A stretch of DNA of 33,257 nucleotides from Hyphomicrobiales bacterium (GCA_013911975.1 JACESF010000047.1:1-33257); one strand, 5' to 3'. Positions 1-7,551 are shown, numbered from the stretch's first letter. Made by a program: numbers and translations. Notes: generated by a model from the sequence alone, not told the origin.

Positions 1-68
1 TCGCCCAGCACCGCCTCCGTGTCCGCCCCCCCACCGCTGGGGGCGGACACGGAGGCGGTGCTGGGCGA
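1..68. repeat. Perfect 30-bp inverted repeat at the window edge
   Basis: Bases 1-30 are the exact reverse complement of bases 39-68, with an 8-base loop (CCACCGCT) at 31-38. The right arm encodes the conserved LGADTEAVLGDW segment of the CoA-transferase tail, so the left arm is its mirror image. A perfect palindrome starting exactly at the first base suggests a fold-back artefact at a contig end rather than a functional hairpin, although a real structure cannot be excluded. Confidence 0.9.
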
Positions 69-126
69 CTGGCTGGAGATGGACGCCGCCGGCATCGCGG
101 CGCTGCGCGGGGACAAGGTAGTCTAG
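1..126 (+). CDS. C-terminal fragment of a CaiB/BaiF family (class III) CoA-transferase
   Basis: Frame 1 is open from the window edge to a TAG at 124-126. The last residues (PPPLGADTEAVLGDWL, then GIAALRGDKVV) resemble the usual end of class III CoA-transferases, in which a PPxLGxxTxxVL motif is followed by a short helix and a terminal LRxxxVV. These enzymes move CoA between organic acids. Only about 30 residues look authentic. The first 10 codons lie in one arm of a perfect inverted repeat and are probably not genuine coding sequence. The gene converges on the alcohol dehydrogenase that ends at 212. The family call rests on a short tail and is moderate. Confidence 0.55.
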   Translation, partial: SPSTASVSAPPPLGADTEAVLGDWLEMDAAGIAALRGDKVV

Positions 127-159
127 GTCCCATCGACATCAGAAAGCGGCGTCATGGCC

Positions 160-185
160 GGGGCGGACCCCACATGGCCCGCCCC
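160..185 (+). terminator. Weak hairpin after the CoA-transferase gene
   Basis: GGGGCGG at 160-166 can pair with CCGCCCC at 179-185 around a 12-base loop. It is followed only by TTCGCCCTT, so there is no proper T-tract. It lies between two convergent stop codons, where a terminator would be expected, but the evidence is thin. Confidence 0.25.
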
Positions 186-211
186 TTCGCCCTTCGGATC
201 CGACGGCCGCG

Positions 212-1420
212 TCAGGCGGCCCGCCCCTCATACATGCCGCGCCAGTAGCGCTCCGCCTCGGGCAGGCCCATGGGCACGGGGTTCGCCGCGCGCGGATACT
301 GCTCCACCATCTCGCGCGCGAAATCCCCGAGCCGCGCCTCCGGCACGCCGTGGTCGGCGAGGCGTGGCGACACGCCGATCCGGGTCATGAGTTCGCGGAT
401 GCGGGCGCCCGGCGCGCCGCCGAACACCGGCGCGAGCCGCTCCATCAGCGCGCCGGAGGCGGGGGTGTTGAACTCCACGAGGCTCGGCAGCGCGAGGCCG
501 CAGCCGATGCCATGCGGCGTCTTGAAATGCCCGGTCAGCACGTAGGACACGCTGTGCGCCCAGAGGCCGCCGGAAAGATTGAAGCTCATCATGGCGAGGC
601 TGGAGGCGAAGGCCATGGCATGGCGCGCCTCCAGGTCCGCGCCGTTCTCGCAGGCCACGGGCAGCGCGCGCAGGATGGTGGCGATGGCGCCCAGGGACAG
701 CGTCTCGTTGAGCGCGTTGGAGCCCTTGCCCATGAGCGCCTCGGTGGCGTGGGTCAGGGCGTCGAGACCGGTGGCGGCGGTCACGCTGCGGGGCATGGTG
801 AGGGTGAGAAGCGGGTCGAGGATGGCCGCGTCCGGGATCAGCTCGGGCCCCGCCAGGAAGCGCTTGTGCCCGTCCACGGTCGCCACCGCATACATGCTCA
901 CCTCGCTGCCCGTGCCGGACGTGGTGGGCAGGAGGATGAGCGGAAGGGCGCCCGTGCGCGGCGTCTCCTGCGGGCGGCGCAGATGCTCGCCCGCGCTCTT
1001 GCCGGAGCCGATGCCGAGCGCCGCGAGCTTCGCCACGTCCATCACGGAACCGCCGCCGATGCCCACCACCACGTCCGCCCCGACGCGCGCCGCCAGGGCT
1101 TCCACGGCCTCGATGGAGGCGAGGTCCGGCTCCGGCTCCACCTCCAGGAAGGTGGCGACGCCGAAGCCCGCCGCCGCCAGGGTGCGCTCCATCAGCGCCA
1201 CCGCCCCGGTGCCCGCGATGACGTGATCGCTGATGAGCAGAGCCCGGCGCCCGCCCGTCAGCGCGGCCGCCACGCTTCCCGCCCGGCGGCTGGCGCCGAG
1301 ACCGATGAGGAAGCAGCCGGGCGCCCGCAGGCCGGCGGTGACGAAGGGGCGCGTCTCCTTCAGGTTCGCTGGGGCGTCCGCCACCAGGGCGTCCATCATG
1401 TCTTCGGAGATGATCGTCAT
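212..1420 (-). CDS. Iron-containing alcohol dehydrogenase
   Basis: The protein has 402 residues, about the normal length of the group III (Fe-dependent) alcohol dehydrogenases, which interconvert alcohols and aldehydes or ketones with NAD(P). The nucleotide-binding GGGS motif is at residues 122-125 and PTTSGTGSEVS follows near 165-175. The metal ligands appear as D220, H224, H289 and H303. Their spacing (4, 65, 14) is the same as that of the known ligands in FucO. The ATG at 1420 is preceded by GAGAGG, which supports the start. It lies 117 bases downstream of the binding-protein gene on the same strand, but a hairpin with a T-tract in between suggests at least partly separate transcription. 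The substrate is unknown; a maleylacetate reductase role was considered but is not specifically supported. Confidence 0.88.
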   Translation of the reverse strand: MTIISEDMMDALVADAPANLKETRPFVTAGLRAPGCFLIGLGASRRAGSVAAALTGGRRALLISDHVIAGTGAVALMERTLAAAGFGVATFLEVEPEPDLASIEAVEALAARVGADVVVGIGGGSVMDVAKLAALGIGSGKSAGEHLRRPQETPRTGALPLILLPTTSGTGSEVSMYAVATVDGHKRFLAGPELIPDAAILDPLLTLTMPRSVTAATGLDALTHATEALMGKGSNALNETLSLGAIATILRALPVACENGADLEARHAMAFASSLAMMSFNLSGGLWAHSVSYVLTGHFKTPHGIGCGLALPSLVEFNTPASGALMERLAPVFGGAPGARIRELMTRIGVSPRLADHGVPEARLGDFAREMVEQYPRAANPVPMGLPEAERYWRGMYEGRAA

Positions 1421-1496
1421 CAGGGCCTCTCACGCTCGGCCCCGCGCGGACGGGACGGCGCGGGCGCCTCCCCCGGGCGGGCCTTGAATGTCACGC

Positions 1497-1525
1497 AGAA
1501 AATCGGCCGGGCGCGAGCCCGGCCG
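1497..1525 (-). terminator. Rho-independent terminator after the binding-protein gene
   Basis: CGGCCGGGC (1504-1512) pairs perfectly with GCCCGGCCG (1517-1525) around a GCGA loop. Read on the minus strand, the stem is followed by ATTTTC. It begins 13 bases after the stop codon of the binding-protein gene (1538). Confidence 0.72.
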
Positions 1526-1537
1526 TAACGGCCCGCG

Positions 1538-2746
1538 CTATTTCACCAGCGGGCAATTGCCGTCCGCCAGGGGCCGGAAGGCCTGCTCGGCGGGGATGAC
1601 CGCGGCGATCTTGTAATAGTCGTACGGCCCCTTGGATTCCTCGGGCTTCTTCACTTCCACCAGCAGCATGTCGTGCACCGCGCGGCCGTCGGCCCGCACG
1701 AAGGTCTTGCCGAACAGCGGGTCGTCGAAGGTGCCGGCATCGCGCATGGCCTTCACCACGGCGCGGCCGTCGTCGGGGCTGCCCACGCGCTTCACCGCTT
1801 CGAGATAGGCGATGGTGGAGGAATAGGTGCCCGCCTGGGTCATGGTGGGATAGCGCCCGCCATTGCGCTTGGCGAACCGCTCCGCGAACGCGCGGGTCTT
1901 GGCGTTCAGGTCCCAGTAGAAGGCGGTGGTGAGCATCAGGCCCTGGGCGTTCTTCAGGCCCAGCGAGTGCACGTCGGAGATGAACAGCAGCATGCCGGCG
2001 AGCTTCTGGCCGCCCTGCACCACGCCGAATTCGGCCGCCTGCTTGATGGAATTGACGAGGTCGCCGCCCGCATTGGCGAGGCCCACCACCTGGGCCTTGG
2101 AGGACTGGGCCTGGAGGATGAAGGAGGACAGGTCCTTGCTGTCCAGCGGGTGGCGCACGGCGCCCAGCACCTTGCCGCCATTCTCCACGACCACCGCGCT
2201 GGCGTCGCGCTCCATGGCCTGGCCGAAGGCATAGTCGGCGGTGATGAAGAACCAGGTCTTGCCGCCGTTCTTGGTCACCGCCGAGGCCGTGCCGTGGGAG
2301 AGCGCCCAGGTGTCGTAGGTCCAATGCACGCCGTTGGGGGTGCAGGACTTTCCGGTCAGATCCGAGCTGCCCGAGGCGGTGAAGAGGGCGACCTTGTTCT
2401 TCTCGGCCGCCACCGGGGCGAGGGCCAGGGAGATGGCGCTGGTGGGCAGGTCCACCACCATGTCCACGCCGTCCGTGTCGAACCATTTGCGGGCGATGGA
2501 GACGGCGATGTCGGGCTTGTTCTGGGCGTCGGCGGACAGGATCTCCACCTTCATTCCGTTGGCGGCGGGATTGAAATCCTCCACCGCCAGCTTGGCGGCC
2601 ACCACGGCGCCCTGGCCGCCGATGTCGGAATAGAGGCCGGACATGTCGGCGAGCACGCCGATCTTCACGTCGATCTCCGCCGAGACCGCAGGCGTGTACT
2701 GGGCCAGGAGCAGGGCTCCGGCCACCGAAAGGACCTTCAGCGTCAT
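1538..2746 (-). CDS. Branched-chain-amino-acid-type ABC transporter substrate-binding protein (LivK-like)
   Basis: The 402-residue protein starts with a signal peptide (MTLKVLSVAGALLLAQYTPAVSAE), then IDVKIGVLADMSGLYSDIGGQG, the usual opening of type I periplasmic binding proteins of the LivJ/LivK family. Later motifs such as TASGSSDLTGKSC and TWFFITADYAFGQ also fit. Such proteins capture small organic ligands in the periplasm and pass them to LivHMGF permeases. No permease or ATPase gene is present here, so it is an orphan and must use components encoded elsewhere. In Rhizobiales such orphans often bind aromatic acids or amides rather than amino acids; the ligand here is unknown. The ATG at 2746 has a GAGGGGA ribosome-binding site upstream. 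Confidence 0.87.
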   Translation of the reverse strand: MTLKVLSVAGALLLAQYTPAVSAEIDVKIGVLADMSGLYSDIGGQGAVVAAKLAVEDFNPAANGMKVEILSADAQNKPDIAVSIARKWFDTDGVDMVVDLPTSAISLALAPVAAEKNKVALFTASGSSDLTGKSCTPNGVHWTYDTWALSHGTASAVTKNGGKTWFFITADYAFGQAMERDASAVVVENGGKVLGAVRHPLDSKDLSSFILQAQSSKAQVVGLANAGGDLVNSIKQAAEFGVVQGGQKLAGMLLFISDVHSLGLKNAQGLMLTTAFYWDLNAKTRAFAERFAKRNGGRYPTMTQAGTYSSTIAYLEAVKRVGSPDDGRAVVKAMRDAGTFDDPLFGKTFVRADGRAVHDMLLVEVKKPEESKGPYDYYKIAAVIPAEQAFRPLADGNCPLVK

Positions 2747-3065
2747 TGGGCGTTCCCCTCGATATGCTTTTTGCTTGCCGCAGGGGTAGCCGGCCTTCGA
2801 TGGCGTGCCAGCCTTTTCCCTCCGACATCACGCCGCGTGCCATCCCGAGACTGGCGTCGTCGGGGGATGCGGCGTGCAATCCTTGGTGGCAGCAAAAGCC
2901 GAAGCCATCCAATATTTTTGGGAGAGGGATCGATACTAGATCCCTATCAATCCGCAGGCGCCCGACGACCCTGCCTCAGGGCGCCCGAGGTCAGTGCCCA
3001 GAGGCCGGGGTCACGGCGCAACGCCCGGCCGAAAGGCCGTCGCGCCCCGCGATCCCGCGCTCACC
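2747..3065. other. Intergenic region upstream of the binding-protein gene
   Basis: I see no credible gene in these 319 bases. They separate the minus-strand binding-protein gene from the stop codon of the small hypothetical gene at 3066. The part nearest 2900-2950 is relatively A+T-rich and holds two inverted repeats (see 2925-2945). The rest is featureless G+C-rich sequence. Confidence 0.6.
2925..2945. promoter_or_regulatory. Candidate operator: AGGGATC-N7-GATCCCT
   Basis: AGGGATC at 2925-2931 and GATCCCT at 2939-2945 form a perfect 7-bp inverted repeat with a 7-base spacer. A smaller one, CCAA-TATTT-TTGG, lies beside it at 2909-2921. Both are in a locally A+T-rich patch about 165-200 bases upstream of the binding-protein start. 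Position and symmetry fit a transcription-factor site. No regulator gene is adjacent, so the partner is unknown. Confidence 0.35.
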
Positions 3066-3350
3066 TCACGCGGAGCCAATGGGAAAGGCGGTGGCGCACC
3101 GGGGCGCGGCTTCCGCCAGTGCGGCGCGGGGGGACGTGGCCCCGCTCCACAGGCCGACCGCCGTGGTCACGGCCCATCCCATGTCCTCCCAGGCGCGGCT
3201 GGCCACGGCGGGCCCTTCCGCCTGGAGGCAGGTCACCACCTGGCTGATGTTCTGCTGCGCGATGCCGGCGCGGGCGAGCTGGGTGCGCAACTCGCCTTCA
3301 AGGGGATCCAGGATGAAGAAGCTGACCAGCGCGGCAAAGATGTCCTGCAT
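3066..3350 (-). CDS. Small conserved-looking hypothetical protein
   Basis: The 94-residue protein begins MQDIFAALVSFFILDPLEGEL, continues with a region containing two cysteines (VVTCLQAEGPAV and later APRCATAFP), and is rich in alanine. I do not recognise a named domain. The hydrophobic first 20 residues could be a signal or anchor. The ATG at 3350 is preferred over the GTG at 3356 because CGGAG lies five bases before it. It is transcribed divergently from the DUF6282 gene. Coding bias and a proper ribosome-binding site support a real gene; the function is unknown. Confidence 0.6.
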   Translation of the reverse strand: MQDIFAALVSFFILDPLEGELRTQLARAGIAQQNISQVVTCLQAEGPAVASRAWEDMGWAVTTAVGLWSGATSPRAALAEAAPRCATAFPIGSA

Positions 3351-3566
3351 GTGCACTCCGTAGGATCACGCCCGGCTCCGGCGACGCCCCGCGTCAACCG
3401 ATGCTGCACCGCAGCGTCACCGCTTGCATCTAGGCATATGCCAGGGATTCCTCAAGGGAAGTGGCACATAGAGGATGCTCGAGGCCGCGTTCGCAGGCAC
3501 ATTCGGGCGCGGCTGCACCCGCGATTCCCCCTTTCCCTTCTTCGCCAGAGAGAGCGACCTGCGGCA

Positions 3567-4457
3567 ATGAGCATCCTGTCCGGCTATTACGACCTGCATC
3601 TTCATTCCGCGCCCGCGCCGTTCGCCCGCATCGGCGACAGCGCCGACATCGCGCTCTGGTGCGCGTCCGCCGGCATGGCGGGCATCGTCGTGAAAAGTCA
3701 TTTCGAGAGCACGGTCTCCAAGGTGCACCACGCCCGCAAGGCGGTGGAAGGCGCCTTTCCGGACTTCCAGGTCCATTCCAGCATCGCGCTCAACCGGGGG
3801 GTCGGGGGCGTCAATCCGGGCGCGGTGGAACTGGCCCTCCAGCAGGGGGCGAAATGCGTCTGGCTTCCCACCCTCGACGCCAAGAATCACGGCGAGGCCT
3901 ATGGAGAGGCGGGAACCTACGGCATCGCTGAAATGACGCTCGCCTCGCGGCGGCCCGGCCGCACCTATGCCTATACGGTGCTCGACGACGCCGGATGCCT
4001 CACGCCCGAGGTGGAGGAGGTGATCGCCCTGACCCTGGACTATGGCGTGATCCTGGGCACCGGGCACCTTTCGGTGCGAGAGATGCGCGCCGTGCTCGCG
4101 CGGTGCACGGACCTGCGCCACGAAAAGCTGGTGGTGACGCATCCCGAATTGCGCACGGCGAAGCTGTCGCTGGACGAGATGATCACGTTCACCAAGGCGG
4201 GGGCGTATCTGGAATTCTGCGCCGTCTATCTCTTGCCCGTCTTCCTGTGCCTCACCCTCGACCAGCTCGTGACCTATCTGGAGCGGCTACCCCTGGACCG
4301 GATCCTGCTGTCCAGCGACGGCGGCCAGCCCTTCAATCCCAAACCGCACGAGACTATCGAGATCGCGGTTCGGGGCCTTTTGAGCAAGGGCGTGTCGCCC
4401 CAGGCGATCGAGACGATCTGCAAGGCCAATCCGGCGCGCCTGCTCGCGTCCGCCTAG
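3567..4457 (+). CDS. DUF6282 family protein, metal-dependent hydrolase-like
   Basis: The protein has 296 residues from the ATG at 3567, which gives the N-terminus MSILSGYYDLHLHSAP. The DLHLH motif (H11, H13) is the typical first metal-binding element of amidohydrolase/PHP-type TIM barrels. KSHFE (H45), VTHPEL and SSDGGQPFNP supply further likely metal or catalytic residues in the usual order. This pattern fits the DUF6282 family, whose substrates are not established. The frame is open further upstream, but the extra segment reads as non-coding, so the later start is chosen although its ribosome-binding site is weak. Its stop codon overlaps that of the convergent gene at 4454. Confidence 0.78.
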   Translation: MSILSGYYDLHLHSAPAPFARIGDSADIALWCASAGMAGIVVKSHFESTVSKVHHARKAVEGAFPDFQVHSSIALNRGVGGVNPGAVELALQQGAKCVWLPTLDAKNHGEAYGEAGTYGIAEMTLASRRPGRTYAYTVLDDAGCLTPEVEEVIALTLDYGVILGTGHLSVREMRAVLARCTDLRHEKLVVTHPELRTAKLSLDEMITFTKAGAYLEFCAVYLLPVFLCLTLDQLVTYLERLPLDRILLSSDGGQPFNPKPHETIEIAVRGLLSKGVSPQAIETICKANPARLLASA

Positions 4458-5239
4458 GCGCCAGCCCCCACGCGCGCCAGCGCGGCGTCTTCTTCCACCA
4501 CGCAGGCATTGAAGGTCCAGCGCGGGATGGTCCGCATGCTGTCGAGGCCGGAGAAGACGGCGGTGAAGCCGCCATCGGGCGCCACCTCGCGCAGGGCGGC
4601 GTCGAACTCCTGGCCGAAGCCGTTGAAGCCGTCCGCCGGCACCTCGCACAGGTGGATCTGGTTCCAGCTTATGGCGAAGGACGGGTCGTGATGGAGCACG
4701 GCCGCCGTCTCCATGGTCCGGAACGTGCCGATCCGTCCCGCCTGGACGAGCTTCGCGGCGGCGGGGCCGATATAGGTGCGCATGATGTCCCGGTAGTCCG
4801 CCAGATAGGGCGCATCCACGTCGATATATTCCAGCGACGCCTGCCGGTCGGGCCGGGCCGCCGCGCCGCTCCAATCCTGCGGCAGCACGAAGGACGAGGG
4901 CGTGGTCAGAAGGAGTTCCGCGCGCAGCAGCCCGGTGGCCGAAGGCGACAGCACCAGTTCGCGGATGACCTCGGCGGGCACCATGTCGCGAAAATAGCTG
5001 AGTTCCAGATGGCTCCAGGCGGGCACGTCCGACGCACCGCGGAAGACGGCCCGATGCGCGTAGAGCGCCTGCCCGAGGCAGGTCTCGCCAAAGCGCTCCC
5101 ATCGGCCGACATTGGCCGCCAGCGCGTCCGCCGCGTCGGAATCGGGCGCCTGGAGGGTGCGGGCGAGGACGACGAGGCGATCCTCGGGCTCGATGCGGGC
5201 GAGGCCCGGCCCGCCGAGGGAAGGAATCGTATCCGCCAT
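4454..5239 (-). CDS. Hypothetical protein, unrecognised family
   Basis: The 261-residue protein starts at the ATG at 5239, which has GGAGG six bases upstream; the frame is open to 5299 but that extension lacks this support. It has no signal peptide or membrane segment. The N-terminal half contains HLELSYFRDMVPAEVIREL. The C-terminal half contains YIDVDAPYLADYRDIMRTYIGPAAAKLV and a strand-rich stretch ending FNGFGQEFDAAL, which reminds me of a dimeric alpha/beta barrel; that is only an impression. It converges with the DUF6282 gene with a four-base overlap and diverges from the aldo/keto reductase. No function is proposed. Confidence 0.65.
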   Translation of the reverse strand: MADTIPSLGGPGLARIEPEDRLVVLARTLQAPDSDAADALAANVGRWERFGETCLGQALYAHRAVFRGASDVPAWSHLELSYFRDMVPAEVIRELVLSPSATGLLRAELLLTTPSSFVLPQDWSGAAARPDRQASLEYIDVDAPYLADYRDIMRTYIGPAAAKLVQAGRIGTFRTMETAAVLHHDPSFAISWNQIHLCEVPADGFNGFGQEFDAALREVAPDGGFTAVFSGLDSMRTIPRWTFNACVVEEDAALARVGAGA

Positions 5240-5424
5240 GGCTCGCCTCCATTGAAACCAGCGGGCGGCAGTCGGACGCCACGCGCCGCCCGATTGCAAG
5301 GCCTCATTCGCCGCACCCCATGCGACGCGACGGCGTCCCGCCCCCTGGCAATCGCCGCATTCGACACGACATGACGGACGATGCCCCGCGCCCGCCGACG
5401 CGGCGTGCGAACCGAGGAACGAGC

Positions 5425-6252
5425 ATGCAGACGCAGACCATCAAACTCCGCGACGGCCGGGACATGCCCCGATTGGGCCTGGGCGTGTGGCAGACGCCCG
5501 ATGACGGGGCGGCGCGCGTCGTCTCCCACGCGCTGAAGAACGGCTACCGGCATGTGGACACGGCGGCGGCCTACAACAACGAGGCGGGCGTCGGCGAAGG
5601 CATTCGCGCCTCGGGCCTCGACCGGGGCGAGGTGTTCCTGACCACCAAGGTCTGGAATTCCGACCAGGGCTTCGATGCCACCCTGCGTGCCTTCGAGGCC
5701 AGTTCCAGGCGGCTGGGGACAGATTTCGTGGACCTCTACCTCATCCATTGGCCGGCGCCGAAGAAGGGGCTGTACGTGGAGACTTGGAAGGCGCTCATCC
5801 GCCTGAAGCAGGAGGGCCGCGCCAAGTCCATCGGCGTCTCCAACTTCCAGCCGGAGCATTTGGAGCGGATCATCGGGGAGACCGGGGAAGTGCCCGTGGT
5901 CAACCAGGTGGAGCTTCACCCCACCTTCCAGCAGCGCCCCCTGCGGGCGTTCCATGCCAAGCACGGCATCGCCACCGAATCCTGGAGCCCACTCGGCCGG
6001 GGAAGCCTGCTGGACGATCCCGTCATCGGGGAGATCGCCAAGGCGCACGGGCGCAGCCCGGCCCAAATCATTATCCGCTGGAACATCCAGTCGGACCTCA
6101 TCGTCATCCCGAAGTCCGCCACCCCTTCGCGGATCGAGGAGAATGCGCGGGTGTTCGACTTCGAGCTGTCTCCCGCGCAGATGGCGGCCCTCGACGGGCT
6201 CGACCGCGCGGACGGGCGGGTCGGTCCCGATCCGCTGACGGCGGACTTCTGA
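5425..6252 (+). CDS. Aldo/keto reductase (2,5-diketo-gluconate reductase type)
   Basis: The 275-residue protein is a compact NADPH-dependent carbonyl reductase of the AKR superfamily. The catalytic tetrad is visible as D45 and Y50 (GYRHVDTAAAYNNE), K75 (TTKVWN) and H108 (YLIHWP). The cofactor-binding segment PKSATPSRIEEN is near the C-terminus. It resembles the AKR5 group, which reduces sugar-derived and small ketones or aldehydes; the actual substrate is unknown. The ATG at 5425 with GAGGAAC upstream is preferred over the in-frame codon at 5320, because the AKR fold begins at MQTQTIKL. It ends at a strong hairpin shared with the convergent HbpS-like gene. Confidence 0.9.
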   Translation: MQTQTIKLRDGRDMPRLGLGVWQTPDDGAARVVSHALKNGYRHVDTAAAYNNEAGVGEGIRASGLDRGEVFLTTKVWNSDQGFDATLRAFEASSRRLGTDFVDLYLIHWPAPKKGLYVETWKALIRLKQEGRAKSIGVSNFQPEHLERIIGETGEVPVVNQVELHPTFQQRPLRAFHAKHGIATESWSPLGRGSLLDDPVIGEIAKAHGRSPAQIIIRWNIQSDLIVIPKSATPSRIEENARVFDFELSPAQMAALDGLDRADGRVGPDPLTADF

Positions 6253-6264
6253 TCCCGAGACGCG

Positions 6265-6295
6265 AAAATCCCGCGCCCCTCGGGGGCGCGGGATT
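6265..6295 (-). terminator. Strong hairpin between convergent genes
   Basis: A perfect 13-bp stem (6267-6279 with 6283-6295) with a 3-base loop lies between the aldo/keto reductase stop (6252) and the HbpS-like stop (6318). On the minus strand the stem runs into TTTT, so it fits a Rho-independent terminator for the HbpS-like gene. On the plus strand only two Ts end the stem, so termination there would be weaker. Confidence 0.72.
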
Positions 6296-6317
6296 CAACG
6301 TGGCGGTCAGCCGCGTG

Positions 6318-6821
6318 TCACTTCAACTGGTCCTGCACCTTGGCGATGGCCGCGTTGGCGCAGGCCTCGTCCAGATGCCCGCCCGGCGCGCCGCCCACGC
6401 CCACGGCGCCGATGGTCTCGTTGCCCACCTTGATCGGCACGCCGCCCGCCACCACCAGGAAGCGGTCGATGGAAACGAGCTGCGCCGCAGCCGGGGTCTT
6501 CTGGATGTTCTCCACCATGGTGCCCGTGGGAATGCGGGTGGAGGCGGAGGTGTAGGCCTTGCGCTCGGCGGCGCCCGGCGTGTGGACGCCCGCATTGTCG
6601 GCGCGCAGCAGGGCGCGCAGCACACCGGCGCGATCCACCACGGCGGCGGTGACGTTGTAGCCCTGGGCGGCGCAGGCGGCGACGGCCTCCTTGGCGATCT
6701 CGGCGGCGATGGTGGCCGGGATGTTCTTCTCCTGCAGCACCTGCGCGGAGGCGGCGGAGGTGAGCGCGAGGGCGGAGGTGAGCGCGAGGGCGGCGGTGGC
6801 GGCGATGACGAGACGCTTCAT
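6318..6821 (-). CDS. Exported GlcG/HbpS-like (DUF336, heme-degrading domain) protein
   Basis: The 167-residue protein starts with a signal peptide (MKRLVIAATAALALTSALAL, cleavage probably after SAASA). The mature part is a single DUF336 domain, with AAVVDRAGVLRALLRADNAG, a TPGAAERKAYTSAS segment and the typical end GAVGVGGAPGGHLDEACANA. Some members bind heme or cobalamin; HbpS of Streptomyces is an extracellular accessory sensor for the SenS/SenR two-component system. Here the gene follows a kinase/regulator pair on the same strand after 127 bases that include a palindrome. The ATG at 6821 is preferred to a longer frame because the signal peptide begins there and AGGGGA precedes it. The signal peptide contains a tandem duplication. 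Confidence 0.85.
   Translation of the reverse strand: MKRLVIAATAALALTSALALTSAASAQVLQEKNIPATIAAEIAKEAVAACAAQGYNVTAAVVDRAGVLRALLRADNAGVHTPGAAERKAYTSASTRIPTGTMVENIQKTPAAAQLVSIDRFLVVAGGVPIKVGNETIGAVGVGGAPGGHLDEACANAAIAKVQDQLK
6757..6792 (-). repeat. Tandem 18-bp duplication inside a signal-peptide coding region
   Basis: The 18-base unit at 6757-6774 is repeated exactly at 6775-6792. It is in frame and encodes ALALTS twice in the hydrophobic core of the HbpS-like signal peptide. Such repeats can change copy number by slippage, lengthening or shortening the core by six residues. Confidence 0.9.
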
Positions 6822-6927
6822 GGTCGGTCCCCTGTGCTTGGGCAGTTGCGTGGAAAGCCGCTGCTTTCGAGGCACAGGTCTAAGGGGGGACGGCCCGGCA
6901 CAGAATCCGCGACGCCACAGGGGCGCG

Positions 6928-6943
6928 TAGGTAGCCCTACCTA
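6928..6943. promoter_or_regulatory. 16-bp palindrome TAGGTAG-CC-CTACCTA, candidate response-regulator site
   Basis: TAGGTAG (6928-6934) and CTACCTA (6937-6943) form a perfect inverted repeat with a 2-base centre. It lies just after the response-regulator stop codon (6949) and about 107 bases before the HbpS-like ATG. LuxR/FixJ-type regulators bind dyads of this size. A possible minus-strand -10 element (TTAGAC, around 6880) would put the palindrome roughly 60 bases upstream of transcription, a usual activator position. The link to the adjacent regulator is an inference. Confidence 0.5.
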
Positions 6944-6948
6944 TCCCG

Positions 6949-7551
6949 TCACCGGGACGCCTGCGGATCGGCGAGGGTCAGGCGCACGAATTCGGCCACC
7001 GAACTGGTGCCGAGCTTCTCCGCGATGTTGGCGCGGTGGGCGTCGATGGTGCGCGCCGAGACCGACAGGGAGGCCGCGATCTCCTTGGTGGCCCAGCCCC
7101 GGCACACCATGTCCAGCACCTCGCGCTCGCGCTCGGTGAGACGGCCCAGCAGGTCCTGCGCCTCCCGGCGCTCCAGCGCCTGCTCCAGCAGCCCGGCGGC
7201 GGACTGGACGGCATCCAGCAGCACCTGCTCGTCCACGGGCTTACTGAGGAAGTCCACCACGCCCGCCTTGAAGGCGCGCCGGCAGGCATTCACGTCGCCA
7301 TGGCCGGTGATCATGATGACCGGCCACGCGATGCCGCGCTCACCCAGGCGCTGGAGCAATTGCAGCCCGCTGATCATGGGCATGCGCAGGTCCACCAGCA
7401 GGCAGCCGGGACGGGACGGGTCCAGATGGGCGAGGAAGGTGGCCGGGTCGCCGAACGTCTCCACGCTCATGCCATAGGTGCGCAGAAGCAGCGCCAGGGC
7501 CTCGCGCACCGGTTCGTCATCGTCCACCACATAGACGTGCAGCGTGCTCAT
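6949..7551 (-). CDS. FixJ/NarL-type response regulator
   Basis: The 200-residue protein has a receiver domain (about 1-120) and a LuxR-type helix-turn-helix (about 137-195). D10 and D11 form the acidic pocket, D54 (LLVDLRMP) is the phosphorylation site, and T82 and K104 complete the switch. The C-terminal part LTEREREVLDMVCRGWATKEIAASLSVSARTID-type segment (138-170) matches the LuxR recognition fold. Its ATG at 7551 overlaps the TGA of the upstream kinase by four bases, which indicates translational coupling. The longer open frame to 7668 lies inside the kinase gene and is not used. It is a DNA-binding transcription regulator; likely targets include the HbpS-like gene just downstream. Confidence 0.92.
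   Translation of the reverse strand: MSTLHVYVVDDDEPVREALALLLRTYGMSVETFGDPATFLAHLDPSRPGCLLVDLRMPMISGLQLLQRLGERGIAWPVIMITGHGDVNACRRAFKAGVVDFLSKPVDEQVLLDAVQSAAGLLEQALERREAQDLLGRLTEREREVLDMVCRGWATKEIAASLSVSARTIDAHRANIAEKLGTSSVAEFVRLTLADPQASR

Noticed and set aside
212..1420. Maleylacetate reductase
   Set aside because: The protein keeps the complete iron-ligand set of ordinary Fe-alcohol dehydrogenases, and no chlorocatechol or hydroxyquinol genes are adjacent.
2994..3566. N-terminal extension of the DUF6282 protein
   Set aside because: The frame is open but runs through the divergent hypothetical gene and its promoter region, with Arg/Pro-rich, non-conserved content. The family motif DLHLH lies right after the ATG at 3567.
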